The notes under the pieces were generated by a model. It saw only the letters and a program-made list of their open reading frames with translations. It made no database searches and was not told where the DNA came from. From Verrucomicrobiota bacterium (GTDB lineage Bacteria > Verrucomicrobiota > Kiritimatiellia > CAIVKH01): a DNA stretch of 37,058 nucleotides. Numbering within the stretch: the first letter of the stretch is position 1; every line of letters starts with the position of its first letter. Shown piece after piece: positions 16,267-26,000 of the stretch. A program made the translations under genes and the position numbers. The stretch spans positions 1 to 37,058 of the forward strand of contig JACKPT010000020.1 of NCBI GenBank assembly GCA_024233345.1, written 5' to 3'.

Positions 16267-17457
16267 ATGAACCAATACCTCACCGCAGCCAAAGCCATCG
16301 AACCGAAACTTGTCCAATTCATGCAGGATTTGATCCGCATCAAATCGCTGAGCAGCGAGGAGGGCAAGGTCGCGAAGCGCATCGCCGCTGAAATGAAGAA
16401 GCTCAAATACGACGAGGTCACCATTGACCCCCAGGGCAATGTGATCGGACGGATCGGCAAGGGCAAAAAAGTCATCGCCATCGATGGACACATCGACACC
16501 GTGGATGTCGGGGATCTTTCCGCCTGGAAAACCGACCCGTTTGATCCGGTGATCAAGAAGGGGGTCATGTATGGACGGGGATGCAGCGACATGAAGGGCG
16601 GGGTGGCCTCTGCGGTCTATGCCGGTGCGCTGTTGAAGAAAACCAGCTTTGCCAAACATGGCACCCTCTATGTCACGGCCACCGTACAGGAAGAGGATTG
16701 TGATGGCCTGTGCTGGCAGTACATCGCCCGCGAAGACAAGATTCGCCCCGATGTTGTCGTCATCACAGAACCCACCAGCCTGCGGATTTATCGCGGTCAC
16801 CGTGGACGGATGGAATTGGAGATCGAGACCACCGGCATTTCCTGCCACGGCTCCGCCCCCGAGCGGGGCGTGAATGCGATCTACAAGATGGGGCCGATCA
16901 TCGCCGACATCGAGAAGCTCAACGAAAACCTCAAGCCCCGCAAACCGCTGGGCAAGGGGACGGTCACCATCAGTCACATCCGGTCCCGCTCGCCCAGCTT
17001 GTGCGCGGTTGCCGATGGATGCGTGATTCATCTCGATCGCCGACTCACCATCGGGGAAACCGAAGCGGTGGTCGTGAAGCAGCTCAAGTCACTCCCCTCG
17101 GTCAAGAAGGCCAAAGCCAAAGTGCGGGTCCTGAATTACGATACCCCGAGCTACACCGGGCTGGTTTATCCGACCAAGAAATACTATCCGACCTGGAGCG
17201 CCCCCGAGTCCTCCAACGAAGTCAAAGTCGCGGTGAAGGCCTATCAGGAGGCCTTCGGCGCAAACCCGGAAGTCGGCCACTGGACCTTCAGCACCAATGG
17301 CGTCGCCACCGCCGGCATGGAGGGCATCCCCACCGTGGGCTTCGGCCCCGGCCACGAGCACTTCGCCCACGCCCCCAACGAATGCGTGGAAATCGAACAC
17401 CTCGTCAAAGCCACCGCCTTCTATGCCAGCTACGCCACCGAGTTCGCCGGCGGGTGA
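16267..17457 (+). CDS. M20-family metallohydrolase, YgeY/ArgE-DapE-like
   Basis: A 396-residue cytoplasmic di-zinc amidohydrolase. The ATG at 16267 has AAGGA about 9 bases upstream; earlier in-frame ATGs lie in the repeat region. Metal and catalytic residues of the family are visible: His75 and Asp77 ('AIDGHIDTVDVGD'), bridging Asp108 ('GRGCSDMKGG'), catalytic Glu142 and ligand Glu143 ('VQEEDCDG'), Glu168 ('ITEPTS'), and a C-terminal 'GPGHEHFAHAPNE' with the last histidine ligand. The dimerisation lid carries 'CHGSAPERGVNAIYKM'. Overall it looks closest to YgeY, the hydrolase linked to selenium or xanthine catabolic clusters in E. coli. An N-acyl-amino-acid or acetylornithine deacylase role is equally possible, as argF lies 13 kb away. 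Confidence 0.85.
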   Translation: MNQYLTAAKAIEPKLVQFMQDLIRIKSLSSEEGKVAKRIAAEMKKLKYDEVTIDPQGNVIGRIGKGKKVIAIDGHIDTVDVGDLSAWKTDPFDPVIKKGVMYGRGCSDMKGGVASAVYAGALLKKTSFAKHGTLYVTATVQEEDCDGLCWQYIAREDKIRPDVVVITEPTSLRIYRGHRGRMELEIETTGISCHGSAPERGVNAIYKMGPIIADIEKLNENLKPRKPLGKGTVTISHIRSRSPSLCAVADGCVIHLDRRLTIGETEAVVVKQLKSLPSVKKAKAKVRVLNYDTPSYTGLVYPTKKYYPTWSAPESSNEVKVAVKAYQEAFGANPEVGHWTFSTNGVATAGMEGIPTVGFGPGHEHFAHAPNECVEIEHLVKATAFYASYATEFAGG

Positions 17458-17750
17458 CCGAGGGCTTCATTCCTCCGCAGTCCGGCTTCGCAAGGTTCAC
17501 TCCGCACGCAACCGTCACGCCACGGCGCGACATCCTGACATGCCGGTTGCTGTACGCTCCGTTCACGGGATGAGGTAGAAACATGCCCGCAAGCGCCGGA
17601 AAGGAAGTGGGGCGCTTGCGCATATGTTTCGGTTTCCATTTGGGGCGGTCCTGACCGGTTTCCGCTGGCTTGCGTGGACACACTTTGCTACGTTGTCACG
17701 CGTTTGCAACCCATGTGCTGGGCGATCCCGGCGCAAAAGGACGAGTTGAA
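17458..17750. other. Intergenic region at the left edge of the defence island, with a long hairpin
   Basis: These 293 bases contain no gene I trust. A long imperfect palindrome spans 17578-17630: GCAAGCGCC (17589-17597) pairs with GGCGCTTGC (17611-17619), and flanking GAAACAT (17578-17584) with ATGTTTC (17624-17630). A second inverted repeat, CGTG-g-ACA/TGTCACG (17673-17700), lies 50 bases before the HTH gene and could be an operator. The large hairpin could end transcription of the YgeY-like gene or mark an old island boundary. No repeat shared with the right end of the island was seen. Confidence 0.4.
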
Positions 17751-17948
17751 ATGACCATGCAACACGAGCGGTGGCTGTCGGTTGATGAAATCGCCGCGAA
17801 TCTGGGCATGTACCCAGACACGGTCTACAAGTGGATAGAACGCAAGAAGCTTCCTGCCCACAAGGTCGGTCGCCTATGGAAGTTCAAAGCGACTGAGGTA
17901 GACGATTGTGTGAGAGAAAGCGAAGCTGCGGAGACGCAAAACGGATGA
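17751..17948 (+). CDS. Excisionase-family helix-turn-helix protein, first gene of defence operon
   Basis: A 65-residue protein. The ATG at 17751 has AAGGA 9 bases upstream; a second ATG at 17757 is possible. Residues about 5-52 form a MerR/excisionase-like (HTH_17) DNA-binding domain: 'RWLSVDEIAANLGMYPDTVY', 'KWIERKKLPAHKVGR', 'LWKFKATEVDD'. Its stop codon overlaps the start of the PLD-helicase gene as ATGA (17945-17948). It probably acts as operon regulator or as a DNA-binding partner. Small proteins of this kind often head restriction-modification-like loci; no transposition function is implied by the family name. Confidence 0.82.
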   Translation: MTMQHERWLSVDEIAANLGMYPDTVYKWIERKKLPAHKVGRLWKFKATEVDDCVRESEAAETQNG

Positions 17949-20900
17949 CAAATGGTTCTCATACGAGACCGCCTTCGTCGGACCTGACGTTCATTACGAA
18001 CGAGGCGGGCCAGTCGCTGCGCGATCGTTTTGCCACGCTGCTCCACAAAGACACGCGCTTTTTTGACTGCCTTGTCGGTTACTTCTTCATCAGCGGCTTC
18101 TACAGGATTTACCATGCTTTGGAGAACGTTGAGAAGATTCGGATCCTCGTAGGACTTCAGACCGACCGAACCGCTTACGACCTTCTTCAGCGGGCCAAGG
18201 AGCAGGGAGAACTCGACCTCCAGTCGCACGCCACATCCAAGGAGCAAGTCGCCAAGGATGTACTCAACGAGTTGGAGAAGTCTGCTGACAGCGTTGAGAT
18301 TGAAACCGGCGTTCACAAGTTCGTTGAGTGGATTCGGTCGGGAAAGCTGGAAATCAAAGCGCACCCGAGCGAGAACCTTCATGCCAAGGTTTACATCATG
18401 ACCTTCTCGGAGGGCGACCGGGACAAAGGGCGCGTCATCACCGGTTCAAGCAACCTTACTCAAGCCGGACTTCAGGACAATCTTGAGTTCAACGTTGAGT
18501 TGAAGAATCGCGCTGACTACGACTTCGCCCTCGCGAAGTTTGATCATCTCTGGCGCACTGCCGTTGACGTGTCGGAACCATACGCCGATGCGGTGGTTAA
18601 TAGGTCACCCTTCGCCATGTTCACACCGTATGAACTGTACCTGAAATTTCTGTACGAGTACTTCAGAACGGAGCTCAATCGACCCTCCGAACTCGAAGAC
18701 ATGTATGTCCCCGTCGGGTTCAAGAAGCTCAAGTATCAGGAAGAAGCGGTCCTCAACGCCCGAAAGGTACTTGATGAGTATGGCGGCGCTTTTCTTTCCG
18801 ATGTCGTTGGACTCGGCAAGACCTATATGGCCGCTCTCCTTGCCCAGCAACTCGACGGTCGCCACCTCGTAATTGCCCCGCCTCACTTGCTCGACCGGGA
18901 CAAGCGGGGATCATGGCCGAATGTCTTCAGCGATTTTCAGGTTCGACAGACGGATTTTGAATCCATTGGCAAACTGGACGATCTTCTCCAGCGCGATATC
19001 TCTAAATACACGAACGTCTTCATTGACGAATCGCATCGCTTCCGCACCGAGACAACGCAGAGCTATGAAACGCTTGCGCAAATCTGCCGGGGTAAGCGCG
19101 TAATTCTTGTTTCCGCCACACCACTGAACAACGCGCCGCGAGACATCCTGAGTCAGGTGAAGCTGTTTCAGGCAGGCAAGGCGAGCAATATCCCCAATCT
19201 CCGCAACCTTGAAGCGTTCTTCCTAAACCTGGAAGCGCGCCTGAAAGGATTGGACCGCCAAGCCGACCGCGAAGACTACTTCCGAACCGTGCAGGGCAAC
19301 GCCAGGGAAACCCGGGAGAAGGTGCTCAAGTTCCTGATGGTGCGCCGCACACGCACAGAGATCGAGCGGTACTACGGGCAAGACATGAAGGCGCAGGGCC
19401 TCATGTTTCCCGCAGTCGAAGATCCTACGCCACTCTTCTACAAGCTCAGCAAGCAGGAAAACGAAATCTTCAATGAAACCCTGAGACTCTTGACGTCAGA
19501 GTTTAGTTACGCCCGCTACACGCCTTTTCTCTACTACGAAGGCAAGATGGACGAGCGCGAAAGGCAAGGGCAACGCAACCTTGCCAAGTTCATGAAGATT
19601 CTGATGGTTAAGCGGCTTGAGAGCAGTTTCCACGCGTTTCGCCTGACGCTGGATCGGTTCACACACTCCTACGCCCGTGTCATCACGGAGTTCAAGAAGG
19701 GCAACGTCTACATAAGCAAGAAGCACATCTCCAAGGTATTCGACCTTCTTGAGGTGGACGATCAGGAGGGTATCGAGAGGCTTCTTGAACAGGACAAGGC
19801 CGAGCGCCTCAGTGCTTCCGATTTCTCCGACGAATTCATCGGCCACCTGAAGGCCGACTACCGCACGCTGCGGCGCGTGCAGAACATGTGGGACAACATT
19901 CGCCGTGATCCGAAATGGATATCCTTCCGGGAAGTGCTGCAAACCGGACGGCATCTCAAGAAGGGTAAACTCATCATATTCACCGAGTCCCAAGAGACTG
20001 CCGAGTACCTCGCCGGGCGTATTCGGGAGGAAGTGGACCCGAAAACACTGCTGTTCTCCGGCAAGTCAAGCGAGGCCGACCACCGGGAGGTCATCGCCAA
20101 TTTTGACGCCAACGCCTTCAACCCAGCGGATAAGTACCGCATCCTTGTCACCACAGAGGTCTTGTCCGAAGGTGTGAACCTGCACAGGTCAAACGTGGTG
20201 ATCAACTACGACATCCCTTGGAATCCCACCCGCCTCATCCAGCGCGTCGGACGCGTCAACCGGGTGGACACCAAATTCGATGTCATCCATACCTTTAACT
20301 TCTTCCCGTCCGAAGAGGGAAACGATGCCATCAAGCTGCGGGAGGCTGCCGAAGCCAAGATCCACGCATTTATCGAAATGCTTGGTTCGGATGCGCGCCT
20401 TCTGACCGAAGGAGAGGAGGTCAAATCGTTCGACCTGTTCGCCAAGCTCAACAGCAAGAAGACCATCACGGGAGAAGACGAAGAGGAAGAGAGCGAACTG
20501 GAATACCTGACAGAAATCCGAAACATCCGCGACAAACAGCCCGACCTGTTCGCACGCATCAAACGGCTGCCAAAGAAGGCACGCTCAACGCGGACTTTGG
20601 CCGAAACGGATCAAGTGCCCGTTCAGCAGCCTTCCGCGCTTCTGACCTATTTCCGGCAAGGCCGCCTCGACAAGTTCTATCTGGCGGGCGAGGGTCCCGC
20701 TTCTCCGGTCGAACTCGACTTCCTCACCACGGTCAAGGTGCTCAGGCCCAGTAATTCCGATGAGCAACGCAAGGCCATTCCGCCGGAGTTCTATGCCTTG
20801 CTTGATCGTAACAAGGCAGCGTTTGCAGAAGCCACCAGCCCGGAGAATGACGACGCCATCCCGCATCACAAGGGCGGGGCAAACGACGCCTACGTTCTCA

Positions 20901-21211
20901 AACGTCTGAAGGCTAAAGAGTTTCGCCGATACCACGGGTTCACCGACGAGGACGAGGATTACATTCGGAACGTGATCCAACGACTGATGGACGGTGCGCT
21001 CCCAAAACCCACGACGAAGAAGGTCGCGGCGGCGCTCAAGAAGGAAGTCGAACCGTTGAAAGTTCTCGGGATACTGAAACGCGACATATCCCCCCTGTTC
21101 TTCCAGGCAACGCGCGCACAGATGACACACTACGCTCTGAGCCCCCGCGAGGTCATCCTGTCTTCATGGGTCGTCTCCAGTGACAGGCCGCCAAAGGAGG
21201 TGCCGGAATGA
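17945..21211 (+). CDS. PLD-nuclease/SNF2-type helicase fusion, putative restriction effector
   Basis: A 1088-residue protein starting in an ATGA overlap with the HTH gene. Residues 25-205 are a phospholipase D-like domain with one half HKD motif: His146-x-Lys148 ('NLHAKVYIMTF') and 'GSSNLTQAGL' (167-176). Such domains make one active site per dimer. Residues 260-800 are a superfamily 2 SNF2-like ATPase: Walker A 'VVGLGKTYMAA' (GLGKT 289-293), DEAH-like 'VFIDESHRFR' (DESH 361-364), motif III 'LVSATPLNN', and motif VI 'QRVGRVNRVD' near 764. The C-terminal 280 residues are unassigned. ATP-driven translocation coupled to PLD cleavage is known from NgoAVII/CglI-type restriction and DISARM. Together with the downstream methyltransferase this suggests self/non-self DNA restriction, by inference. 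Confidence 0.88.
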   Translation: MTNGSHTRPPSSDLTFITNEAGQSLRDRFATLLHKDTRFFDCLVGYFFISGFYRIYHALENVEKIRILVGLQTDRTAYDLLQRAKEQGELDLQSHATSKEQVAKDVLNELEKSADSVEIETGVHKFVEWIRSGKLEIKAHPSENLHAKVYIMTFSEGDRDKGRVITGSSNLTQAGLQDNLEFNVELKNRADYDFALAKFDHLWRTAVDVSEPYADAVVNRSPFAMFTPYELYLKFLYEYFRTELNRPSELEDMYVPVGFKKLKYQEEAVLNARKVLDEYGGAFLSDVVGLGKTYMAALLAQQLDGRHLVIAPPHLLDRDKRGSWPNVFSDFQVRQTDFESIGKLDDLLQRDISKYTNVFIDESHRFRTETTQSYETLAQICRGKRVILVSATPLNNAPRDILSQVKLFQAGKASNIPNLRNLEAFFLNLEARLKGLDRQADREDYFRTVQGNARETREKVLKFLMVRRTRTEIERYYGQDMKAQGLMFPAVEDPTPLFYKLSKQENEIFNETLRLLTSEFSYARYTPFLYYEGKMDERERQGQRNLAKFMKILMVKRLESSFHAFRLTLDRFTHSYARVITEFKKGNVYISKKHISKVFDLLEVDDQEGIERLLEQDKAERLSASDFSDEFIGHLKADYRTLRRVQNMWDNIRRDPKWISFREVLQTGRHLKKGKLIIFTESQETAEYLAGRIREEVDPKTLLFSGKSSEADHREVIANFDANAFNPADKYRILVTTEVLSEGVNLHRSNVVINYDIPWNPTRLIQRVGRVNRVDTKFDVIHTFNFFPSEEGNDAIKLREAAEAKIHAFIEMLGSDARLLTEGEEVKSFDLFAKLNSKKTITGEDEEEESELEYLTEIRNIRDKQPDLFARIKRLPKKARSTRTLAETDQVPVQQPSALLTYFRQGRLDKFYLAGEGPASPVELDFLTTVKVLRPSNSDEQRKAIPPEFYALLDRNKAAFAEATSPENDDAIPHHKGGANDAYVLKRLKAKEFRRYHGFTDEDEDYIRNVIQRLMDGALPKPTTKKVAAALKKEVEPLKVLGILKRDISPLFFQATRAQMTHYALSPREVILSSWVVSSDRPPKEVPE

Positions 21212-22668
21212 TCAGCATCTTTGTCAGTTCGGTGCAGAAGGAGCTTGGCGAGGAACGGCGAGCGGTGAAGGAATTTATCCTTGGCGATCCCCTGCTTCGA
21301 CGTTTCATCGATGATGTATTCCTGTTCGAGGACATACCGGCAAGCGACCAGCAGCCCGACAATATCTATCTGGCCGAAGTCGAGCAGCGGGATATCTATC
21401 TGGCCTTGTTCGGGAACGCATACGGATGGAAGAACGCCGAAGACAAATCTCCAACAGAGCTGGAATTCGACCATGCCACGAAGACGAAACGTGAGCGGCT
21501 GGTGTTCGTCAAAGGCGATGACGACAAGGCCCGCGACCCGGATATCGCCAAGCTGATCCGCAAGGCGGGCGCGCAACTGACACGCCGCCGGTTTGCCGAC
21601 ACACCCGCGCTGATTCGGGAAGTCTACGCCGCTCTGGTGGACTATCTGGAACGCCGGGAGCTACTGCACACGCTTCCGTTCGATGACAGCCCTTGTTCCG
21701 GGGCGACGCTCAAGGATATCGACAGCGCGGCCATTGAGGATTTTGTCGAAAGCGCCGAAGCCAGGGGCCGTCTCACCCTCAAAGGCTCACGCGCGCCCAA
21801 GGCTGTCTTGCAGAATTTCAAGCTCATGCGGGACGGCAAGCTGACCAATGCGGCCATCCTGCTCTTCGGCAGGGATCCGCGCCGGTTCTTCAACAACATC
21901 CAGGTCCATTGCCTGCATTTCTTCGGAACGGAGAAACGCAAACCTATCGCCTCTCAGCAACCCTACGAAGGCCGCATATTCGAAGTCATCGACCAGGCCG
22001 TCGAATTCGTGCTGGGCAAACTGGATCGTCCGGTCGGCACTCGGGCGCACAGCACCCAGGCGCCCGGCGACTTTGAAGTGCCCCGATCGGTCATTACCGA
22101 AGCCGTGGTCAACGCCGTGGCCCATCGCGACTATCGCAACACCGGCTTCGTGCAGGTGATTGTCTATGCCGACCGGATCGAGGTCTGGAACCCCGGAGAA
22201 CTGCCGCACGGACTGACGCCCGAGAAGCTGCGCGAACCCCATGCCCCAATGCCCCGGAACCCGTTACTGGCGGAACCCCTCTATCGCGTCAAATTCGTCG
22301 AGAAGGCCGGCACCGGCACCACCGACATGATTGCCGATTGCCTCGCCGCCGGTTTGCCGGAACCGACCTTCGAACAGAACGGCGCGCATTTCGTCACCAC
22401 CATCTGGCGGGACTGGCTGACCGATGCCGTAATGGACGAACTGGGGCTGAATGAGCGCCAGCGCTACATGGTCCAGTTCACGAAAGCCAATGGACGCATT
22501 ACCAATGCTGACTGCCAGCGTGAATTGAAGGTCTTTCGAAACACCGCAAGTAGGGACTTGGAGACTCTATGCCGTCAAGGATTGCTTCTGAAGAAGGGGA
22601 CAACCGGTAAGGGTACCCACTATATCTTGGCTCGCAAACGCACCACAAACGCACCAAACGCATCATGA
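21208..22668 (+). CDS. DUF4062-GHKL ATPase-winged helix protein
   Basis: A 486-residue protein. Its ATG overlaps the previous stop as ATGA and has a near-perfect AAAGGAGGTG site upstream. Residues 1-105 are DUF4062 ('ISIFVSSVQKELGEERRAVK', 'DIYLALFGNAYGWK', 'SPTELEFDHA'), a TIR/deoxyribosyltransferase-like fold often found in signalling or defence proteins. Residues about 195-400 match the HATPase_c_4 part of AlbA/RecG-like regulators: N-box 'EAVVNAVAHRDY' (298-309), 'IEVWNPGELP' (324-333), 'EKAGTGTTDM' (365-374). A winged helix occupies 413-475. In most relatives an AlbA_2 domain precedes the ATPase; here DUF4062 replaces it. The C-terminal tail runs into short repeats (22635-22662). A role as sensor or regulator of the operon is inferred. 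Confidence 0.82.
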   Translation: MISIFVSSVQKELGEERRAVKEFILGDPLLRRFIDDVFLFEDIPASDQQPDNIYLAEVEQRDIYLALFGNAYGWKNAEDKSPTELEFDHATKTKRERLVFVKGDDDKARDPDIAKLIRKAGAQLTRRRFADTPALIREVYAALVDYLERRELLHTLPFDDSPCSGATLKDIDSAAIEDFVESAEARGRLTLKGSRAPKAVLQNFKLMRDGKLTNAAILLFGRDPRRFFNNIQVHCLHFFGTEKRKPIASQQPYEGRIFEVIDQAVEFVLGKLDRPVGTRAHSTQAPGDFEVPRSVITEAVVNAVAHRDYRNTGFVQVIVYADRIEVWNPGELPHGLTPEKLREPHAPMPRNPLLAEPLYRVKFVEKAGTGTTDMIADCLAAGLPEPTFEQNGAHFVTTIWRDWLTDAVMDELGLNERQRYMVQFTKANGRITNADCQRELKVFRNTASRDLETLCRQGLLLKKGTTGKGTHYILARKRTTNAPNAS

Positions 22669-22699
22669 TTTCAAACGCACCACAAACGCACCAAACGCA
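22635..22699 (+). repeat. Direct repeat of 28 bases made of CAAACGCA iterons
   Basis: Copies at 22635-22662 and 22672-22699 are identical over 28 bases (period 37). Each contains three CAAACGCA units, six in all, starting at 22635, 22646, 22655, 22672, 22683 and 22692. The first copy encodes the end of the DUF4062 protein; the stop codon lies in the 9-base spacer. A period of 37 is not a multiple of three, so copy-number change would shift frame. Confidence 0.8.
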
Positions 22700-23096
22700 C
22701 CATAAAGGCCTCAAAGGGCCTATCCAAGAATGGGGACGCAATGGAGACATAAACCAGCCTTCCTTGCCTTTTTTGCGTACATGTTCTTATGCATCATTCT
22801 TATTATCAAAAGGATACGTTTTGTTGTCGCCTCAGTTCTCTCTTAGGGGAAATGGGACACATATAGGACATATGAGCCATCGAACCCGTCATCACCCCGC
22901 CATCAAACAGGACATAAACAGGACATCCGAACGGGCAACAAACAGGCATAAGGGGCAAAGAAACGGCTCACAAACGGCTCAAAGGGCTCATGCAAACGCC
23001 TCATCAGAAGGGCCGGATAGGCTCCAAAGGGGCCATGATCGTGCCAAAAGCGTGCCAAACGTGTCACGAACAACCGGAACAGGACGGACCGCATGA
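22665..23096 (+). CDS. Repeat-derived open frame bridging two defence genes (doubtful protein)
   Basis: A 143-codon frame that starts in an ATGA overlap with the DUF4062 gene and ends in an ATGA overlap with the methyltransferase gene. It has no recognisable domain and an odd composition rich in His, Arg, Thr, Asn and Gln. Much of the DNA consists of short repeats beginning AAAC: AAACAGGACAT twice in tandem (22905-22926), and AAACGGCTCAC and AAACGGCTCAA in tandem (22961-22982). The middle (about 22758-22870) is AT-rich. The methyltransferase has its own AGGA site 8 bases before its ATG, so coupling is not required. It may be a fast-evolving tail or spacer, a conduit for coupled translation, or chance. 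Confidence 0.35.
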   Translation: MISNAPQTHQTHHKGLKGPIQEWGRNGDINQPSLPFLRTCSYASFLLSKGYVLLSPQFSLRGNGTHIGHMSHRTRHHPAIKQDINRTSERATNRHKGQRNGSQTAQRAHANASSEGPDRLQRGHDRAKSVPNVSRTTGTGRTA

Positions 23097-26000
23097 ACAA
23101 GACGCAGGCCATGGACATGATCAAGGCGACCCTGACCCAGGCCTTCGACAGGGACCGGTTCCGCCTGTTCGTCCTGAATCTGGTCAACCAGATGGACGAG
23201 TCCAAGGCCTTTTCGCGCAACAAGCAGTACGTCAAGGACGCTTTCAAACCGCACGTTCAGAAATTCGAGCGGCTGGGCACCTATTCCAGCCCGGATGACG
23301 AAACCGTCGATGTTCTGATTGTACACCTGACTGACGCGGCCAAACTCGAACGTGCCCGGACCGCGATCCGCAACTTTGTCGCCGACCATCTCCGCGAGCG
23401 CGACGAGAAGGACGCCGCGCTCGTCGCCTTCGTCTCGCCGACGGAGAAGCAATGGCGGTTCTCGTATGTGAAGATGGAATACGCCACGGTCGAGAAGGAG
23501 TCCGGCAAGGTCGGAGTCGAGGCCCGGCTTACACCCGCGCGCCGCTTCTCCTACCTTGTGGGCGAAGGCGAGAGCTGTCACACGGCGCAGACGCGGTTTC
23601 TTCCGCTCCTTCAAGACACGAGCACGGACCCATCATTGGCCGATATCGAGGACGCGTTCAGTGTTGAGGCCGTCACCAAGGAGTTCTTTGCCCGTTATGC
23701 GTCGCTGTTCGGCGATATCAACGCGGCGCTGGACAAGCTCGTATCCAAGGACAAGACGCTTCGGGACGAATTCAAGGTCAAACACGTCAGCACAGTCGAT
23801 TTCTCAAAGAAACTCATGGGACAGATAGTCTTCTTGTACTTCCTTCAGAAGAAGGGCTGGCTCGGCGTACGCAAGGGCGAAGACTGGGGTACTGGTCCCC
23901 ACGATTTCCTGCGGCGCATGGCGGGAGGCGAGCACGGTCGTTACGAGAATTTCTTCAACGATGTTCTTGAACCCCTGTTCTATGACACCCTTGCCACCGA
24001 CCGGGGGCATGAAGCCTGGTGCAACCGTTTCATGTGCAGGATTCCTTTCCTGAATGGCGGTCTGTTCGAGCCGCTGGCTGATTACGACTGGCGCAAGACC
24101 GATATCAAGCTGCCGAACGAGCTCTTCCGAAACGATGACTACGTGGAGGAAGGGATCACCGGCACCGGGGTCCTCGACGTGTTTGACCGATACAATTTTA
24201 CCGTCAACGAGGCGGAACCGTTGGAAAAGGAAGTCGCCATTGATCCCGAGATGCTAGGCAAGGTTTTCGAGAACCTCATCGAGGAGAACCGCCGTAAAGG
24301 TCTCGGTGCTTTCTACACGCCGCGCGAGATCGTCCACTACATGTGTCAGGAAAGCCTGATCAACTATCTTGATACGGCAGTGAACAGCGACAAGGAAGCC
24401 GTCCCCCGGAGCGATATCGAGACCTTCGTTCGACTCGGCGAGCAGATTTCCCACTACGAAGCGGTCGAGGCGAAGTACGCATTCAAGATGCCGAAGAGCA
24501 TCGAGAAGAACGCAAAGGACCTGGACAACGCGCTCAAGACCATTGCCGTGTGTGACCCTGCGGTCGGGTCCGGCGCGTTCCCCGTCGGCATGATGACAGA
24601 GATCGTCCGTGCACGGGCCGCGCTCACGCCGTACTTCAACGATGTGGAAGAACGGACACCCTACCACTTCAAGCGCCACGCCATTCAGAATTGTCTCTAC
24701 GGCGTGGACATCGACGCCGGAGCCGTGGAGATCGCAAAACTCCGTCTGTGGCTTTCCCTCGTCGTGGACGAGGAAGATGTGAAGCAGGTGAAACCCCTGC
24801 CGAATCTTGACTACAAGATTGTTGACGGCAACAGCCTGCTCGGCGTTGAGAAGGATCTGTTCAACAATGAGGAGTTCAAGCAGTTGGAAGCCTTGAAGCC
24901 AAACTTCTTCAACGAAACGGACCGCGACAAGAAGGCAGCTCTCCGGAATCAGATCGATTCCGTGATACACGGGCTGACGCATGGCAACGAGACGTTCGAC
25001 TATGAAATCTACTTCTCCGAAGTCTTCCACGCAAATCAAGGATTTGATGTGGTGTTTGCGAATCCACCCTATATCGATTCGGAGACCATGACTAAGACTA
25101 CTCCCGAGTTGCGTCGGCTCGTCCAGGCGTCATACTCGCTAACTCGCGGGAACTGGGACATTTATATCGCGTTCTATGAGAGGGGTTTCGACCTTCTGAA
25201 CAGTGCCGGTGTCATTACGTTCATTACCCCGGACAAGTGGATCTCCAAACCGTTCGGCGACGCACTGCGCCTGGCGAAGACGGACAACATTCACTCCATC
25301 CTCAAGGCTGGTCGTGATGTGTTCGAGAATGTCAACGTCGATGCAATTGTGTCGGTCTTCACTGCGCCTTCTCAGCCCCTGCTGCATGTTTATGAGTGGG
25401 GTCTTACCGAGCCAATTTCAAAGGCCGTAGTGGGAAAAGAGACACTCTCCCCTCCGTATGCCTATGACTGGTTGTTTTCCAACTGCTGTGAGGTCTTGGC
25501 AAAGATCGACGCACACCGGGAGACATTATCCAAGTATGCTGCTTGTGAGAATGCATGCGCAACCTCGGATGCCTACAAGTTGCAGGAGTTCATTCAAGAG
25601 CGGCCCTCTGGCGCGAAGGAAGCCGATTACCTCCGAATCATAAACACGGGAACAATAGGGAAGTATGTCTCGAAGTGGGGGCAACGCGAGATGGTCTACC
25701 TAGGGCAGAAGTATCTCGAGCCCGTGATCAACAGAGAGCGCTTTCTCGCAGCGTTCCGCAAGTCCTATGGAAAGAAGGCGGTCAAGCCAAAGTTGATTCT
25801 CAAAGGACTTAATCTATTGGATGCATGCATTGATGTTGCGGGAACGGTCGTTCCTGGCAAAACAACGCTCGTGATTGCCTGTGAGGATGTTGGCATTCTA
25901 AAGCTACTTCTCGCGATTGTGAACAGTTCGGTCGCGATCTTCTATCTTAAGGAAAAGTATCCGGCGTCCAGTTACAACAAGGGGACCACTTTCACAAAGG

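Noticed and set aside
16710..17573. A 287-codon plus-strand frame overlapping the M20 hydrolase
   Set aside because: Out-of-frame reading of the hydrolase gene, arginine-rich with no domain; the hydrolase frame holds all metal ligands.
22635..22699. CRISPR array
   Set aside because: Only two 28-base repeats with a 9-base spacer and internal iterons; spacers are far too short and no cas gene is present.
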